A stretch of DNA of 64,000 nucleotides, taken from contig CAWFAS010000002.1 in the NCBI GenBank assembly GCA_963813895.1, positions 248,001 to 312,000 on the forward strand, given 5' to 3'. The position numbers were made by a program, and so were the translations under genes. The DNA is from DASZWJ01 sp963813895. Its GTDB lineage: Bacteria; Pseudomonadota; Gammaproteobacteria; JAURND01. This document shows, one piece after another, positions 34,877-44,040 of this stretch (the stretch's first letter is position 1; every line of letters starts with the position of its first letter). Below the pieces are notes generated by a model, which was not told the origin of the DNA, did not search any database, and saw only the letters and a list, made by a program, of their open reading frames with translations.

Positions 34877-36649
34877 ATGGCCAAAAGAACACCTTTACCC
34901 CTTTCTCGGCAACTGCCAAAGCAATCTGCAGCATTACCTGCAAAAAATCAGGAACTGATTAATGAAGCACTTTTAGAGAACCAATGGCAATTTGACTATA
35001 ACCTCAATCTGTTAATGAATATTTGGCAAGAATTCAACTTAAAAGTGCTGGAAAACCCTGAAAAAGTTTTTGTCGCCCAACTAAATTATCTCCAAGATTA
35101 TTTAGCCTTATGTAAAAATTTTACGCAAAATTTTTCTGGTACGGCTTTAAAAACAAACTCGCAACTCACACATGAACCTACACAGCAGAAACTTTGGCGC
35201 AATAATTACCTATTTGATTTTATCAAAGATAATCATTCACTTATGTCGCAACATGCCAAATTATTGGCAAAATCGATCGCTAATCAAGAAAAAAAATTGC
35301 AAACTAGGCTCGAATTTTATACGCAACAATTTATGGATGCGTTATCGCCTGAGAATTTTATTGCCACCAACCCAGAAGTATTGGAGGCTACCGTCACCTC
35401 CAATGGTGACAATTTACGCGCCGGCATGAAACAGTTTATGGCAGATATTAAGCAGGGCAATGGGGCCTTGAATATTAAAATGTCAGATCTTGATCACTTT
35501 AAGTTCGGGGAGAATATCGCTGCAACTGCGGGTAAAGTGGTGTACCAAAACGATCTGATGCAGCTAATCTGCTATAACGCGACTACCACCAAAGTCCACC
35601 AACGCCCCATATTAATAGTTCCACCCTGGATCAACAAATATTATATCCTTGACCTGCAACCCAAAAACTCATTTGTTAAGTGGTTGGTCGCACAGGGACA
35701 TACTGTTTTTTTAATCTCTTGGGTTAATCCTGATGCGAAGCATAGCAATAAACTTTTTGCAAATTATGTGGAAGAAGGTCCAGCGACTGCCCTGAAAGTG
35801 ATCATGCAATTAACCGGTGAAAAAACTATTAATGCTTTGGGTTATTGCATTGGCGGAACCCTACTCGCTTGTTTAGTCGCTCAATTAACTGCACAAAAAA
35901 AATGTCCTATTGCTAGCACTACTTATTTAACGACATTATTAGATTTTTCTGAGCCTGGCGAGTTAGGGGTATTCATTGATGAACAACAATTGGGCCTATT
36001 AGAGCAACATATGCAAGCAAAAGGTTATCTCGAAGGTCAAGTTATGGCCTCCGTTTTCAGTGCATTACGGGCTAACGATTTAATCTGGAATAATTTTGTA
36101 AATAATTATCTGAAAGGGAAAAAGCCCGCGCCATTCGATCTACTGTACTGGAATTCTGATTCGACTAATGTCCCGGCAAATGTTCACAGTTTTTATTTGC
36201 GACAAATGTATTTGCATAACAATCTCATTAAGCCCAATCAGATCAGCATTGCCGAAACACCTCTTGATTTAAGTAAAATCACTATTCCTAGTTATTTTCT
36301 CGCCACCAAAAATGATCACATTGTTCCCTGGCAAACTTGCTACAATGGATTACAGTATTATGGAGGTCACAAAAAATTTGTGCTGGCTGCTTCAGGACAC
36401 GTAGCAGGTGTAATTAATCCTCCAGAAAAGAAGAAATACAGTTTTTGGCTAAATGAGCAATTAACCGAAGATCCTACACAATGGGAGCTTGGTGCTGAAC
36501 AACATCCAGGCTCATGGTGGGTTGACTGGCTACAATGGCTAAAACAATATGCTGGCCCAAAAATTGCACAACCTAAAATGGATAGTACATCCATAAAATA
36601 TATTGAAGAGGCACCTGGGGCTTATGTAAAAGTTCGTTTAGAAAACTAA
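34877..36649 (+). CDS. phaC: Poly(3-hydroxyalkanoate) synthase, copy 1
   Basis: A 590-residue PHA synthase of class I/II. The central PhaC_N domain is followed by the alpha/beta-hydrolase part with the lipase-like box GYCIGGT (catalytic cysteine near residue 325), the aspartate in LATKNDHIVPWQT and the histidine in AASGHVAGVINPP. It polymerises (R)-3-hydroxyacyl-CoA into PHA granules. It is on the opposite strand from the second phaC at 46172 and from the other PHA genes and has its own GGAG Shine-Dalgarno (AGGAGATAAACC). No phaA thiolase lies next to it. The two synthases are clearly diverged rather than recent duplicates. Confidence 0.93.
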   Translation: MAKRTPLPLSRQLPKQSAALPAKNQELINEALLENQWQFDYNLNLLMNIWQEFNLKVLENPEKVFVAQLNYLQDYLALCKNFTQNFSGTALKTNSQLTHEPTQQKLWRNNYLFDFIKDNHSLMSQHAKLLAKSIANQEKKLQTRLEFYTQQFMDALSPENFIATNPEVLEATVTSNGDNLRAGMKQFMADIKQGNGALNIKMSDLDHFKFGENIAATAGKVVYQNDLMQLICYNATTTKVHQRPILIVPPWINKYYILDLQPKNSFVKWLVAQGHTVFLISWVNPDAKHSNKLFANYVEEGPATALKVIMQLTGEKTINALGYCIGGTLLACLVAQLTAQKKCPIASTTYLTTLLDFSEPGELGVFIDEQQLGLLEQHMQAKGYLEGQVMASVFSALRANDLIWNNFVNNYLKGKKPAPFDLLYWNSDSTNVPANVHSFYLRQMYLHNNLIKPNQISIAETPLDLSKITIPSYFLATKNDHIVPWQTCYNGLQYYGGHKKFVLAASGHVAGVINPPEKKKYSFWLNEQLTEDPTQWELGAEQHPGSWWVDWLQWLKQYAGPKIAQPKMDSTSIKYIEEAPGAYVKVRLEN

Positions 36650-36675
36650 GCTGCTCGCACTGTCATCCTACCTAT

Positions 36676-37902
36676 TCATAAATAATTTGCGGGTAACTGA
36701 TAAATATATTTGGTTAACCAGTAAGGTTTTTCAGCTTGATTGATGAGTAGAGCGAAGGGTAAATTCTGGTTTTTAACAAAATCCTCCAGGACTTTTAGTT
36801 GGCGTAAATTAGTGTTTATGCCATATTTAATTTCAATCGGTAAGGTTCCAAAAGGGCCTTCCAGAATCAAATCAATTTCAGCGCCACTGCGGGTGCGATA
36901 GTAATAGGGTTGCCAGTGAGACAATAGTAATGACTGTAACCCTTTAATCAATTCTTCAATGATAAAACTTTCAAAAGAACGCCCCACAATAGGGTCGCCA
37001 TATAATTGCTGTGGATTGGTTATGCGCAGCAATGAATGGGTAAGACCACTATCCCGAATATGTCCTTTGGGCATTTTAATAAGGCTTTTTATAGATGATT
37101 TTTCATAACTTTGTAATTGGCGCCACAAAAAAGTGCCTTCTGCAATATTTAAAAATTCACGAATAGTGCCTTCACTGACTTCCAATGCTCGGGCAATTTC
37201 AGACTTATTCAGTATCGTTGCAGAAAGTTTACATAACATCGATAAGAAACGCTGGTAAGCTATTTTATTCAGACGCGGGTAGAGTTTAGCAATATCACGG
37301 TATATGTAGGTGTTTTCATAATTTTCCATCCATTGTAAATAGAATACGGCTGAATCTTGCAGCACGGGTTCTGGATATCCCCCTTGATACCATGCCTGTT
37401 GTATTTGGTTAAGATGCAATTGGGGTGGGGCTAGATCGTCAAAAAATTCACGCGATAAGGGTTGTGAAAAAAGTTGATAAAAAGGACTGAGCGATTGATT
37501 ATATATTTCGTTGACTTTAAGTGTGCCTAATTCAACAGTGGCAATCCGGCCTGCTAGACTTTCGGAAATATGAGTCAATAACTCTGGGCTGCTCGATCCC
37601 GTCAAAATGAAGCGGCCGGTTTGCTGGCGATTGTTATCAATAACGTGGCGTAATATGGCAAATAATTTCGGTGATAATTGTGCTTCATCAAAAATAATAT
37701 GTTGGGGATTTTGTTGGAAAAAAAATTCGGGATCAAAATCAATACGGTTAAAGTCAGAAGGCTTTTCCAAATCCATATAAAGCCATTCAGGCCGCAGGCT
37801 TTTAACTAAAGTAGTTTTGCCGCATTGCCTGGCACCAATGACGGCAACCACTGGGAACATTTCCAGTAAGACATTGATTTTGTCAGAAATATTTCTTTTC
37901 AT
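36676..37902 (-). CDS. AAA_14/DUF4143 P-loop ATPase
   Basis: A 408-residue protein with Walker A GARQCGKTTLV (about residues 22-32), Walker B HIIFDEAQL, a sensor-like FILTGSSSPELL, a middle winged-helix (SEIARALEVSEGTIREFL), and a C-terminal DUF4143 domain with the PD-(D/E)xK-like RSGAEIDLILEGPFGTLPIEIKYG. Such ATPases are common, patchily distributed bacterial genes; their role is unknown and toxin-antitoxin-like or DNA-linked functions have been suggested. It is monocistronic with a perfect palindrome 10 bases upstream of its start. Confidence 0.87.
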   Translation of the reverse strand: MKRNISDKINVLLEMFPVVAVIGARQCGKTTLVKSLRPEWLYMDLEKPSDFNRIDFDPEFFFQQNPQHIIFDEAQLSPKLFAILRHVIDNNRQQTGRFILTGSSSPELLTHISESLAGRIATVELGTLKVNEIYNQSLSPFYQLFSQPLSREFFDDLAPPQLHLNQIQQAWYQGGYPEPVLQDSAVFYLQWMENYENTYIYRDIAKLYPRLNKIAYQRFLSMLCKLSATILNKSEIARALEVSEGTIREFLNIAEGTFLWRQLQSYEKSSIKSLIKMPKGHIRDSGLTHSLLRITNPQQLYGDPIVGRSFESFIIEELIKGLQSLLLSHWQPYYYRTRSGAEIDLILEGPFGTLPIEIKYGINTNLRQLKVLEDFVKNQNLPFALLINQAEKPYWLTKYIYQLPANYL

Positions 37903-37912
37903 GCCGCTTTGT

Positions 37913-37949
37913 CCTGTAAATTTCGTAGGCTGTCTACGAAATTTACAGG
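37913..37949. promoter_or_regulatory. Perfect 16-bp inverted repeat upstream of the ATPase gene
   Basis: CCTGTAAATTTCGTAG (37913-37928) and CTACGAAATTTACAGG (37934-37949) flank the 5-base spacer GCTGT. It sits 10 bases before the ATG of the DUF4143 ATPase on the minus strand, inside its 5' untranslated region. It could be a protein-binding operator or an mRNA hairpin that hides the start; no family is known to me. Confidence 0.5.
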
Positions 37950-38758
37950 TAAATGAGCAGTATGTCCATCTGCCATTTTAAAATTCAGCTAGGTTGTTAC
38001 AACAAGTTTTGTTAGCGCTGGTTGTGACGAGGAAGGGCACCATTAAGTTATGATTTATTCCCAGTCGCACGATCGATGGTAGTGCTTGATCCAGGTTACT
38101 CATTCTTTATAATCAATGTCTTATATTAAAAATATAAAATTCTGGTAAAAATAACTATATTAATCCCTAGCTGGTTTTCTGAGCGCAGCAAATGGATCAG
38201 CAATTACAGGGCAAGGATAAGCTGATTTTGGTTAACGGCTCCATCTGAAGCAAAACAGCTCAGCGTTGAATATCCGATGCAATTAGAGTCGGCTATTTCT
38301 CGTAGCATTTGACCATTCGGTTTAATGCTTTTTTTCACAGTTGCTTATTTCCCCGCTTCTGATATTGTTGCCATTTTTTATTTCCTCTGCCCCCAGGGTT
38401 ATAAGTAGAGGCGACAACTATGCTGACACAGGGGGTTCTTCAGGGATAAAAAAATGACATTGCCATTCCCTCACAGGCATGTCATTCCCGCGAAGGCGGG
38501 AACCCATCCATGTATGGCGAGGAGTTTAAAAAAAGCCGTCTCGTAGGCGGGTTGTGCTACCAAAAAATATTTTGTACTACGACAATAACTCCTTAGCCAA
38601 ATTCAGCCATTTTAGATTATCTCGCTCAATAAGATTGATTTACCACTGCCTATTCCATCATAGTTACTGCCAAGTAGGGATAGATTCCCGCCTTCGCGGG
38701 AATGACAACATCAAGTTGATATGTATCTAGGGGAATATCTATAGGGGTCAAATCTGGA
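37950..38758. other. Gene-free interval before the group II intron
   Basis: About 810 bases without a convincing gene. On the minus strand an AGAGGAAATAAAAAATG at about 38377-38393 opens only nine codons before a stop, perhaps a decayed start. A REP-like inverted pair is at 38481-38707. The interval also holds short reading frames with no family resemblance. Likely degraded or regulatory DNA next to mobile elements. Confidence 0.4.
38481..38707. repeat. REP-like inverted pair (GTCATTCCCGCGAAGGCGGGAA)
   Basis: A palindromic unit reading GTCATTCCCGCGAAGGCG... at 38481 is matched by its complement ending ...CGCGGGAATGAC near 38707, about 230 bases apart. The sequence between contains a second potential stem around AAAAAGCCGTCTCGTAGGCGGG. 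Such REP-flanked units are usually non-coding and multicopy. Confidence 0.7.
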
Positions 38759-39266
38759 GTGCGCCGTAGCAAAGCTACAATAAAGATGGCGGAAGGCCCG
38801 CCGTGATCTGCTTGCAGGAGTCGGTCACAAACCAACTTAAGCTGCTGTTCAAGGAAAACGGTAGTGAGCGTTAAGTAAAGCCAGCGGAAAACTGGCGAGG
38901 TAGGGGTTAGGAAGGTGAATAAAACTGAACCATTGTTGAAGCGTCGTTAGACCTAAGTAACGTCAAAATCAAAATCTTCCAGATATTTTGGGACAAACAT
39001 ACAGGCAACCTGCTTACTGAGTATGTGGCGTTCGGCGTAGAGATGGCACGAGCCTAACCTGGGCTTTAATGTGGAACTGCGGGAAGCAGTTATCTGGATG
39101 CAAAAGAGAGAAACTCAAGGGGTAAAATCTCAAGAGTGAGAGTATCGATGCCAGAAACTGTGACGGAGCTGTTCGTAGTAGTGATGAAACTCCTGTAATG
39201 GGAGTGGAGCGAAGGGGCAGCGTTAAATGTGGTTGTCAATTTCGGAACTTGAAAAGAGGATAAGAA

Positions 39267-39848
39267 GTGGATAAACCAAAACCATTTGTAATATCAAAGA
39301 GGTTAGTATGGGAGGCTTATCAACGAGTCAAAGAGAACAAAGGTGGTGCTGGAATAGACCGAGAATCCTTGCTCGACTTTGATAAGAAACTGAGTAAGAA
39401 CCTATACAAAATCTGGAACAGACTCAGCTCAGGCAGCTATTTTCCGCCAGCTGTGAGAGGGGTAGAAATCCCTAAGAAGCAGGGAGGAACAAGACTGCTT
39501 GGAGTGCCGACTGTATCGGATAGAATAGCGCAAATGACGATCAAGCTGATGTTTGAACCATTAGTAGAGCCACACTTTTTGGAAGACTCATATGGATACA
39601 GACCGAACAAATCGGCGCTGGATGCTATAGGGGTCACACGAAAGCGGTGCTGGAGTTACGACTGGCTCATAGAGTTTGATATAAAAGGGCTATTTGACAA
39701 CATAGACCATGATCTGTTGATGAAAGCGGTGCGTCAACATACCGACAATAAATGTATATTATTGTATTTAGAGCGATGGATAAAAGCCCCCGTGGAGTTG
39801 CCGGACGGAACTGTCAAAAGCAGGGATACCGGAACACCCCAGGGTGGA
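39267..39848 (+). pseudogene. ltrA: Group II intron reverse transcriptase-maturase, 5' half
   Basis: A GTG start with AGAGGA Shine-Dalgarno opens 194 codons of an intron RT (RT0-RT4): WEAYQRVKENKGGAGIDRES, LGVPTVSDRIAQM, DSYGYRPNKSALDA and the first catalytic aspartate region in FDIKGLFDNIDHDLL. It ends at the TPQGG motif, where the RIT element is inserted; the open frame then continues 12 unrelated codons to a stop. The missing YADD is in the piece at 43332. The combined product would be about 417 residues, a normal size for an intron RT without an HNH domain. Confidence 0.93.
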
Positions 39849-39868
39849 TTATGCAAAGCTTTGCATAA
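39849..39868. repeat. 20-bp palindrome at the left end of the RIT element
   Basis: TTATGCAAAG followed directly by its reverse complement, perfectly palindromic. The ten-base half is the same motif that recurs in both terminal repeats of the element. There is no counterpart at the right end. It may be a recombination product or a binding site. Confidence 0.85.
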
Positions 39869-39957
39869 CCCGCCTTATGCGAAGTAGGACATTATGCAAA
39901 GTAAATTACTTAGGTTATTAAAAAATAATGATTTTACTTTTATTTACTTTGCATAAT
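39869..39957. repeat. RIT left terminal inverted repeat
   Basis: About 89 bases that start CCCGCCTTATGCGAAG, continue with TTATGCAAAGTAAA, and end TTTACTTTGCATAAT. They match the reverse complement of the right end over these motifs, while the spacer sequence between differs. Each end thus contains two direct-type and one inverted copy of a TTATGCRAAG core, likely recombinase binding sites. Confidence 0.85.
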
Positions 39958-39969
39958 TTCTCATGGTGT

Positions 39970-40998
39970 TTATTTTAACTCAGACAGCCACGAAAGCAAT
40001 GCTTGATCTTTGCTCCAATCAGGCAGATTACTTTCAATTAAATCAGGATAAAGATTTTCAACAGCTTTTCTTTTGGTTTCAGTATCTGCCCTGGCATATA
40101 TCTCTGTGGTCTTCAGGTCAACGTGACCAAGAAAATCACGGATATAGATGAGATTAACACCCGCTTGTAATAAATGCATCGCCTTTGAATGGCGAAGCAT
40201 ATGGGCATGTACTTTTAAAGGTACTATGGTTGATTTTTTTCTGGCAGATTCAACATACTTTGCAATTATGTAAGACACGCCTTCTTTTGTCAGTTTCCTA
40301 TGTTGGTTATTTGTGAATAGTGGATTTTCATTTTTCCAAGTTTTATCTAAGTTATTTTCCGACAAATAATTTTTTAATAAAGAAGCTGTATTTTTCATGA
40401 TAGGTACCCGTCTGATTTTATTTCCTTTGCCAGTTAACGTAATAACAACGGGTTCTTGTAAACTAACATCACCGATCTTCAGATCACATACTTCCTGCAC
40501 GCGTGCTCCAGAATCATATAAGACCGCCATTAACGTTAAATCACGTCTACCCCTCAACGTATGTTTGTCGGGCTGCTCCAAAAGTAATTTCATAGCTTCT
40601 GGAGTCAGATATTCCACAATTTTTTTCTGTGCTTTTTTAATGGGGATAGCTGTGATCTTTTGAAAATTAAATATACCAGCAGGCTCTTCTGCCTGTAAAT
40701 ATCTAAAAAAAGAATGAATAGCCGCTAGTCTTTGATTTCGAGTGGATATGCTACATTTTCTGTCTGTTTCCAGCCACTGTAAAAAATCAATCAACCATTG
40801 GCTTGAGAGAATACTAATAGTGATTTTTTCTGCCGAAATTTTTTTAATCTCTTGACAGTAATTAATCAATAATTTAAATGTATCTCGATAAGAGTGAATA
40901 GTATTTTTGCTGACATTTTTCTGCGTTGGCAAGTAAATGGAAAGAAATTCAGTTAGGTATTTTGCAAAATCAGTGGGTTTCATTGGTTTCACCTCCAA
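39970..40998 (-). CDS. RIT tyrosine recombinase, third gene
   Basis: A 342-residue tyrosine recombinase. The N-terminal SAM-like DNA-binding domain (about residues 8-115) is followed by the catalytic domain, with the arginine in DSGARVQEVCDL, the box-II HMLRHSKAMHLLQAG (His-x-x-Arg) and the nucleophile tyrosine in LGHVDLKTTEIYARAD. It is the XerC/D-like RitC member; it overlaps the middle gene by 29 bases. All catalytic residues are present, so the enzyme looks intact. Confidence 0.93.
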   Translation of the reverse strand: MEVKPMKPTDFAKYLTEFLSIYLPTQKNVSKNTIHSYRDTFKLLINYCQEIKKISAEKITISILSSQWLIDFLQWLETDRKCSISTRNQRLAAIHSFFRYLQAEEPAGIFNFQKITAIPIKKAQKKIVEYLTPEAMKLLLEQPDKHTLRGRRDLTLMAVLYDSGARVQEVCDLKIGDVSLQEPVVITLTGKGNKIRRVPIMKNTASLLKNYLSENNLDKTWKNENPLFTNNQHRKLTKEGVSYIIAKYVESARKKSTIVPLKVHAHMLRHSKAMHLLQAGVNLIYIRDFLGHVDLKTTEIYARADTETKRKAVENLYPDLIESNLPDWSKDQALLSWLSELK

Positions 40999-41974
40999 GC
41001 ATGGGGATGATGTTTGGATACTGAGTCTCTATTTTTAACGTGATGTGAGGGAATACATCGGCAGTTAAGCGGAGGTAATAGGCAGTTTCGTTGAATGAGT
41101 CGTGTCCCATATAGGTTTTTAACAGAGGCAGGTAAACAGTGAGATCTTTTTCTTCTTCAGCCCATTTTTTTAAGCAATGCACGGCATAAACGTGTCGAAA
41201 GTCATAAATGCGTGGGCCATGTCCTCTGCCGCCATGGGAAATTTTGGCACGCCATAAAAATCTGCGGAAGTTATGATAAAGATTAGTTTTTGTCATGGGT
41301 TTACCATGCAATGCTGGAAAATAATAATCACTTTCGGCTGAGTTTAGGTGCACTTTTTTTGAGAAATTTCGACATAGATCCGTTAGAAAGGCGGACATAG
41401 GCACCAATCGGCAATTATCTTTTTTAGCGTGATGGATGCTGAGGACACCGTCTTTTAGATCAACATCTGCAACTTTAAGCAGTCTGGCTTCGGATAATCT
41501 CAATCCGCATAGATAGATCATGCGAAAAATCACAGGCATAATCAGGTGCCGATAGGGACATTCGCAACAATACTGACATCGGTCGGTTTCAGAGAAAAAT
41601 TTTTCCAATTCTTCAATAGTATAAATATACGGTATATATTGTTTTGCGCTAGGATAATAACCTTTGGCTAAGACATAAGCGTTCATTCCGATAGAATCGA
41701 GATATTTTCCAAATTGCCGAATGACAGAAGCACGCGAGCTTTGGTTGGCTTGTGCCTCATAAGTTTTTTTGCTGCACCAATCAAGTACCATTTCCTTAGT
41801 CAGAATAGTCGCTTGAGGATATTTATCTAATGTAAATTGATCGAAACGTTTTAAATGCCCGGCATCAGTATCATACTTGTATCCAATAGCCTGTTTTAAT
41901 TTTAAATGATTTTGAATATGATCCTTGAAAGGGCCGGTATAATTAAAATTATTCATGATGAATACCCTCCCCAA
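40970..41974 (-). CDS. RIT tyrosine recombinase, second gene
   Basis: A 334-residue tyrosine recombinase whose catalytic part shows CGLRLSEARLLK, YDFRHVYAVHCL (here D-F-R-H in place of H-x-x-R-H) and a MGHDSFNETAYYL tyrosine region. A cysteine group (CQYCCECPYRH) precedes the catalytic domain and may bind metal. The box-II variation and the cysteines set it apart from the first and third members, which suggests a specialised role in the trio. It overlaps both neighbours. Confidence 0.88.
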   Translation of the reverse strand: MGRVFIMNNFNYTGPFKDHIQNHLKLKQAIGYKYDTDAGHLKRFDQFTLDKYPQATILTKEMVLDWCSKKTYEAQANQSSRASVIRQFGKYLDSIGMNAYVLAKGYYPSAKQYIPYIYTIEELEKFFSETDRCQYCCECPYRHLIMPVIFRMIYLCGLRLSEARLLKVADVDLKDGVLSIHHAKKDNCRLVPMSAFLTDLCRNFSKKVHLNSAESDYYFPALHGKPMTKTNLYHNFRRFLWRAKISHGGRGHGPRIYDFRHVYAVHCLKKWAEEEKDLTVYLPLLKTYMGHDSFNETAYYLRLTADVFPHITLKIETQYPNIIPMLGGETNETH

Positions 41975-43184
41975 AAGTCATTGCACATTCTCTTAGTTTC
42001 TTCGTATCAACTTTTAAATAAACTGCCGTGGAGTCAGTATCCATATGACCGAGAATGTCAGAAATAACAGCAAGCGGTGTGTCCTTTTCCAAAAGATGAC
42101 TGGCCATCGTATGTCGAAGGGAATGCATCCCTCTTCTTTTTTTCAAAGTAGGTAGATGCGCCAGCTCCATATAATGTTTAATGATCTGAGCTAAATGATC
42201 GTCTTCTGCAAAGGGACCAAAAGGAGCCATGTGCTTGACAAAAATAAAGGGGCTGTCTATTTTAGGTCTACCGTGCTTGAGGTAATCAATTACCGCCCAG
42301 CCTACTTCTGGAGTTAACGGAAGAACAGTAGGGGTTTTCGTCTTAGATTGAGTGAAAATTAATTTTTTCTCTTCCCATTTAAAATTTTCCATTTTTAAAT
42401 GTTTAATATCCAGGCATCGCATCCCCAAACAACAGGCTAACAAAATGATGGCATAATCTCGTTTACCCTTTGGACTTCCTCTATCAATAGCGGCGATCAA
42501 TTTTTTCAATTCATCGATTGTCCATACAGATGGAATACGAGTTTGCTTTCTGGCTTGAACCATTGGTGTTTTTGCTGCAAAATCAATCGCAACCTCCTCT
42601 GTTTTTAAAAGGAAACGAAAAAATGCGCGCAAGGAACAAATATTTTGTTCCACGGTTTTATAGGCGTAACCAGATAAAGTTTTAATATAATTATGAATGA
42701 ATGCGAGATTAATTTTCTGACAGCTGATAATTTGCTGTGAAGCGAGGTAATCCATAAATCTTGCAGATTGTTTAACATAATGATCAATGGTTACTTCAGA
42801 ATAGCCATTATCTACGCAATAGGATTTAAATCGATGACTGATAGTTAAAAAATGGGGTTCAGTTAAAATTTCTTTGTGCTTAAAATATCGACGTAAAATG
42901 GCATGATGGAGTTGAAAGTCTCCAATTACCCGTATGATGCGGAGTTCTTGAACTTCTGATTGGGAAAGTTTACGGTTAGAATCTTTTTCAAGAATATGAA
43001 AATACTTTTCGAGAAAATCCATTCCTAAACTTTCAGAAAAAAAGGGTTCATCGCGTTCTTGTGCAAATCCTAATAACATTTGCCAGCGTCTACGATAAAA
43101 CTTCATGGAACCTTCAGTGTAACCTAGACGAAGCATTTCTTGCTCCAAATCACGGAGCAGATCAATCAATGGTTTATTTTGCAT
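41949..43184 (-). CDS. RIT tyrosine recombinase, first gene
   Basis: A 411-residue tyrosine recombinase. It has a longer N-terminus (about residues 1-200) than the others, then the catalytic arginine in CLGMRCLDIKHLK, the box HSLRHTMASHLLEKDT and the tyrosine in LGHMDTDSTAVYLKVD. It is the first to be transcribed of the trio and has an AGGAGAT Shine-Dalgarno. The start is 60 bases inside the right terminal repeat, so a promoter probably lies in that repeat. Confidence 0.92.
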   Translation of the reverse strand: MQNKPLIDLLRDLEQEMLRLGYTEGSMKFYRRRWQMLLGFAQERDEPFFSESLGMDFLEKYFHILEKDSNRKLSQSEVQELRIIRVIGDFQLHHAILRRYFKHKEILTEPHFLTISHRFKSYCVDNGYSEVTIDHYVKQSARFMDYLASQQIISCQKINLAFIHNYIKTLSGYAYKTVEQNICSLRAFFRFLLKTEEVAIDFAAKTPMVQARKQTRIPSVWTIDELKKLIAAIDRGSPKGKRDYAIILLACCLGMRCLDIKHLKMENFKWEEKKLIFTQSKTKTPTVLPLTPEVGWAVIDYLKHGRPKIDSPFIFVKHMAPFGPFAEDDHLAQIIKHYMELAHLPTLKKRRGMHSLRHTMASHLLEKDTPLAVISDILGHMDTDSTAVYLKVDTKKLRECAMTFGEGIHHE

Positions 43185-43241
43185 AAAAATATCTCCTAGA
43201 AATGATAATTAGAGTGCTAGACTCTATTATCGCTCTAGGCT

Positions 43242-43331
43242 ATTATGCAAAGTAAATTGAAATGAAGTTGTTGAATTAATGGGAAACTTTAAGAACTACT
43301 TTGCATAATTACTTTCTTCGCATAAGGCGGG
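43242..43331. repeat. RIT right terminal inverted repeat
   Basis: The 90-base partner of 39869-39957. Read on the minus strand it starts CCCGCCTTATGCGAAG, has TTATGCAAAGTAG in the middle and ends TTTACTTTGCATAAT. The outer edge abuts the first base of the restored RT codon GTC at 43332. Confidence 0.85.
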
Positions 43332-44003
43332 GTCATTAGTCCGCTGCTAAGTAATTTATATTTGCACTACGTTTTTGATGTATGGATGACAAAGTATCAT
43401 CCAGAATCACTGTGGTGTCGATATGCTGATGATGGAATCTGCCATTGTAAAACCAAAGAACAGGCTGAGACTTTGTTAAGTGAGCTTGAACAGCGGTTTA
43501 GGGAATGCAAGCTTGAAATACATCCAGAGAAAACAAAGATAGTGTACTGCAAAGATGGCGGTCGAAAGGAAGCCTATACTGGCAATACAAGCTTTGAATT
43601 TCTGGGATATGAATTTCGAGTAAGGAGAGCAGAAAACAGGAAGACAAAAGAAATATTTGGAAGTTTTCTACCAGCAATAAGTCCAAAAGCAGAAAAAGCC
43701 ATTACACAGGAAATTAGGGAGCTGAATGTAAGGAACAAAAGCAACCTAAGTCTGCAAGAACTGGCGAAGTGGCTCAATCCAAAGATACAAGGGTGGATTA
43801 ACTATTATGGAAAATTCACCAAATCAGCGCTAAATAAAGTATTCCAGAGATTTAACCGAACGCTCACAATGTGGAGTATGAGGAAATATGCGAAGCTGGC
43901 GAACCGGAAAACCTACGCAACGAGGTGTATGGCGGAGTTTGCGGTGAAACATAAGAGTCTATTCGCGCATTGGAGAATAGGTATTACAACTGTGTCCATT
44001 TAA
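43332..44003 (+). pseudogene. ltrA: Group II intron reverse transcriptase-maturase, 3' half
   Basis: The reading frame resumes with VISPLLSNLYLHYVFD directly after the RIT element and contains the catalytic YADDGICHCK of RT5, then FLGYEFRVRRAENR and the maturase/X domain (LQELAKWLNPKIQGWINYYGKF). It ends at 44003 before domain V. It has no start of its own and the first half is 3.5 kb away, so the enzyme is non-functional unless the element leaves precisely. There is no endonuclease domain. Confidence 0.92.
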
Positions 44004-44006
44004 TGG

Positions 44007-44040
44007 GAGCCGTATAACACGAGAGTGTTAAGTACGGTTC
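44007..44040 (+). ncRNA. Group II intron domain V
   Basis: A 34-base hairpin of standard length. It starts GAGCCGTAT with the catalytic AGC triad, has a GAGA-like tetraloop region, and ends GTACGGTTC. The length and these fixed positions match the domain V consensus. It follows the RT stop by 3 bases. Confidence 0.93.

Larger units (their letters stand above)
39849..43331 (-). mobile_element. RIT element: three overlapping tyrosine recombinases between inverted repeats
   Basis: A 3483-base insertion with three tyrosine recombinase genes in a row on the minus strand, overlapping by 26 and 29 bases, the Recombinase-in-Trio pattern. Ends are 89/90-base inverted repeats at 39869-39957 and 43242-43331. 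It interrupts the intron RT exactly between GGA and GTC codons (VISPLL continues at 43332). A 20-base palindrome lies between the target and the left repeat at 39849-39868. No clear target duplication is seen. Confidence 0.9.

Noticed and set aside
38650..38835. 61-codon minus frame across the intron 5' end
   Set aside because: It contains a translated REP (VIPAKAGI) and crosses the intron boundary, so it is not a gene.
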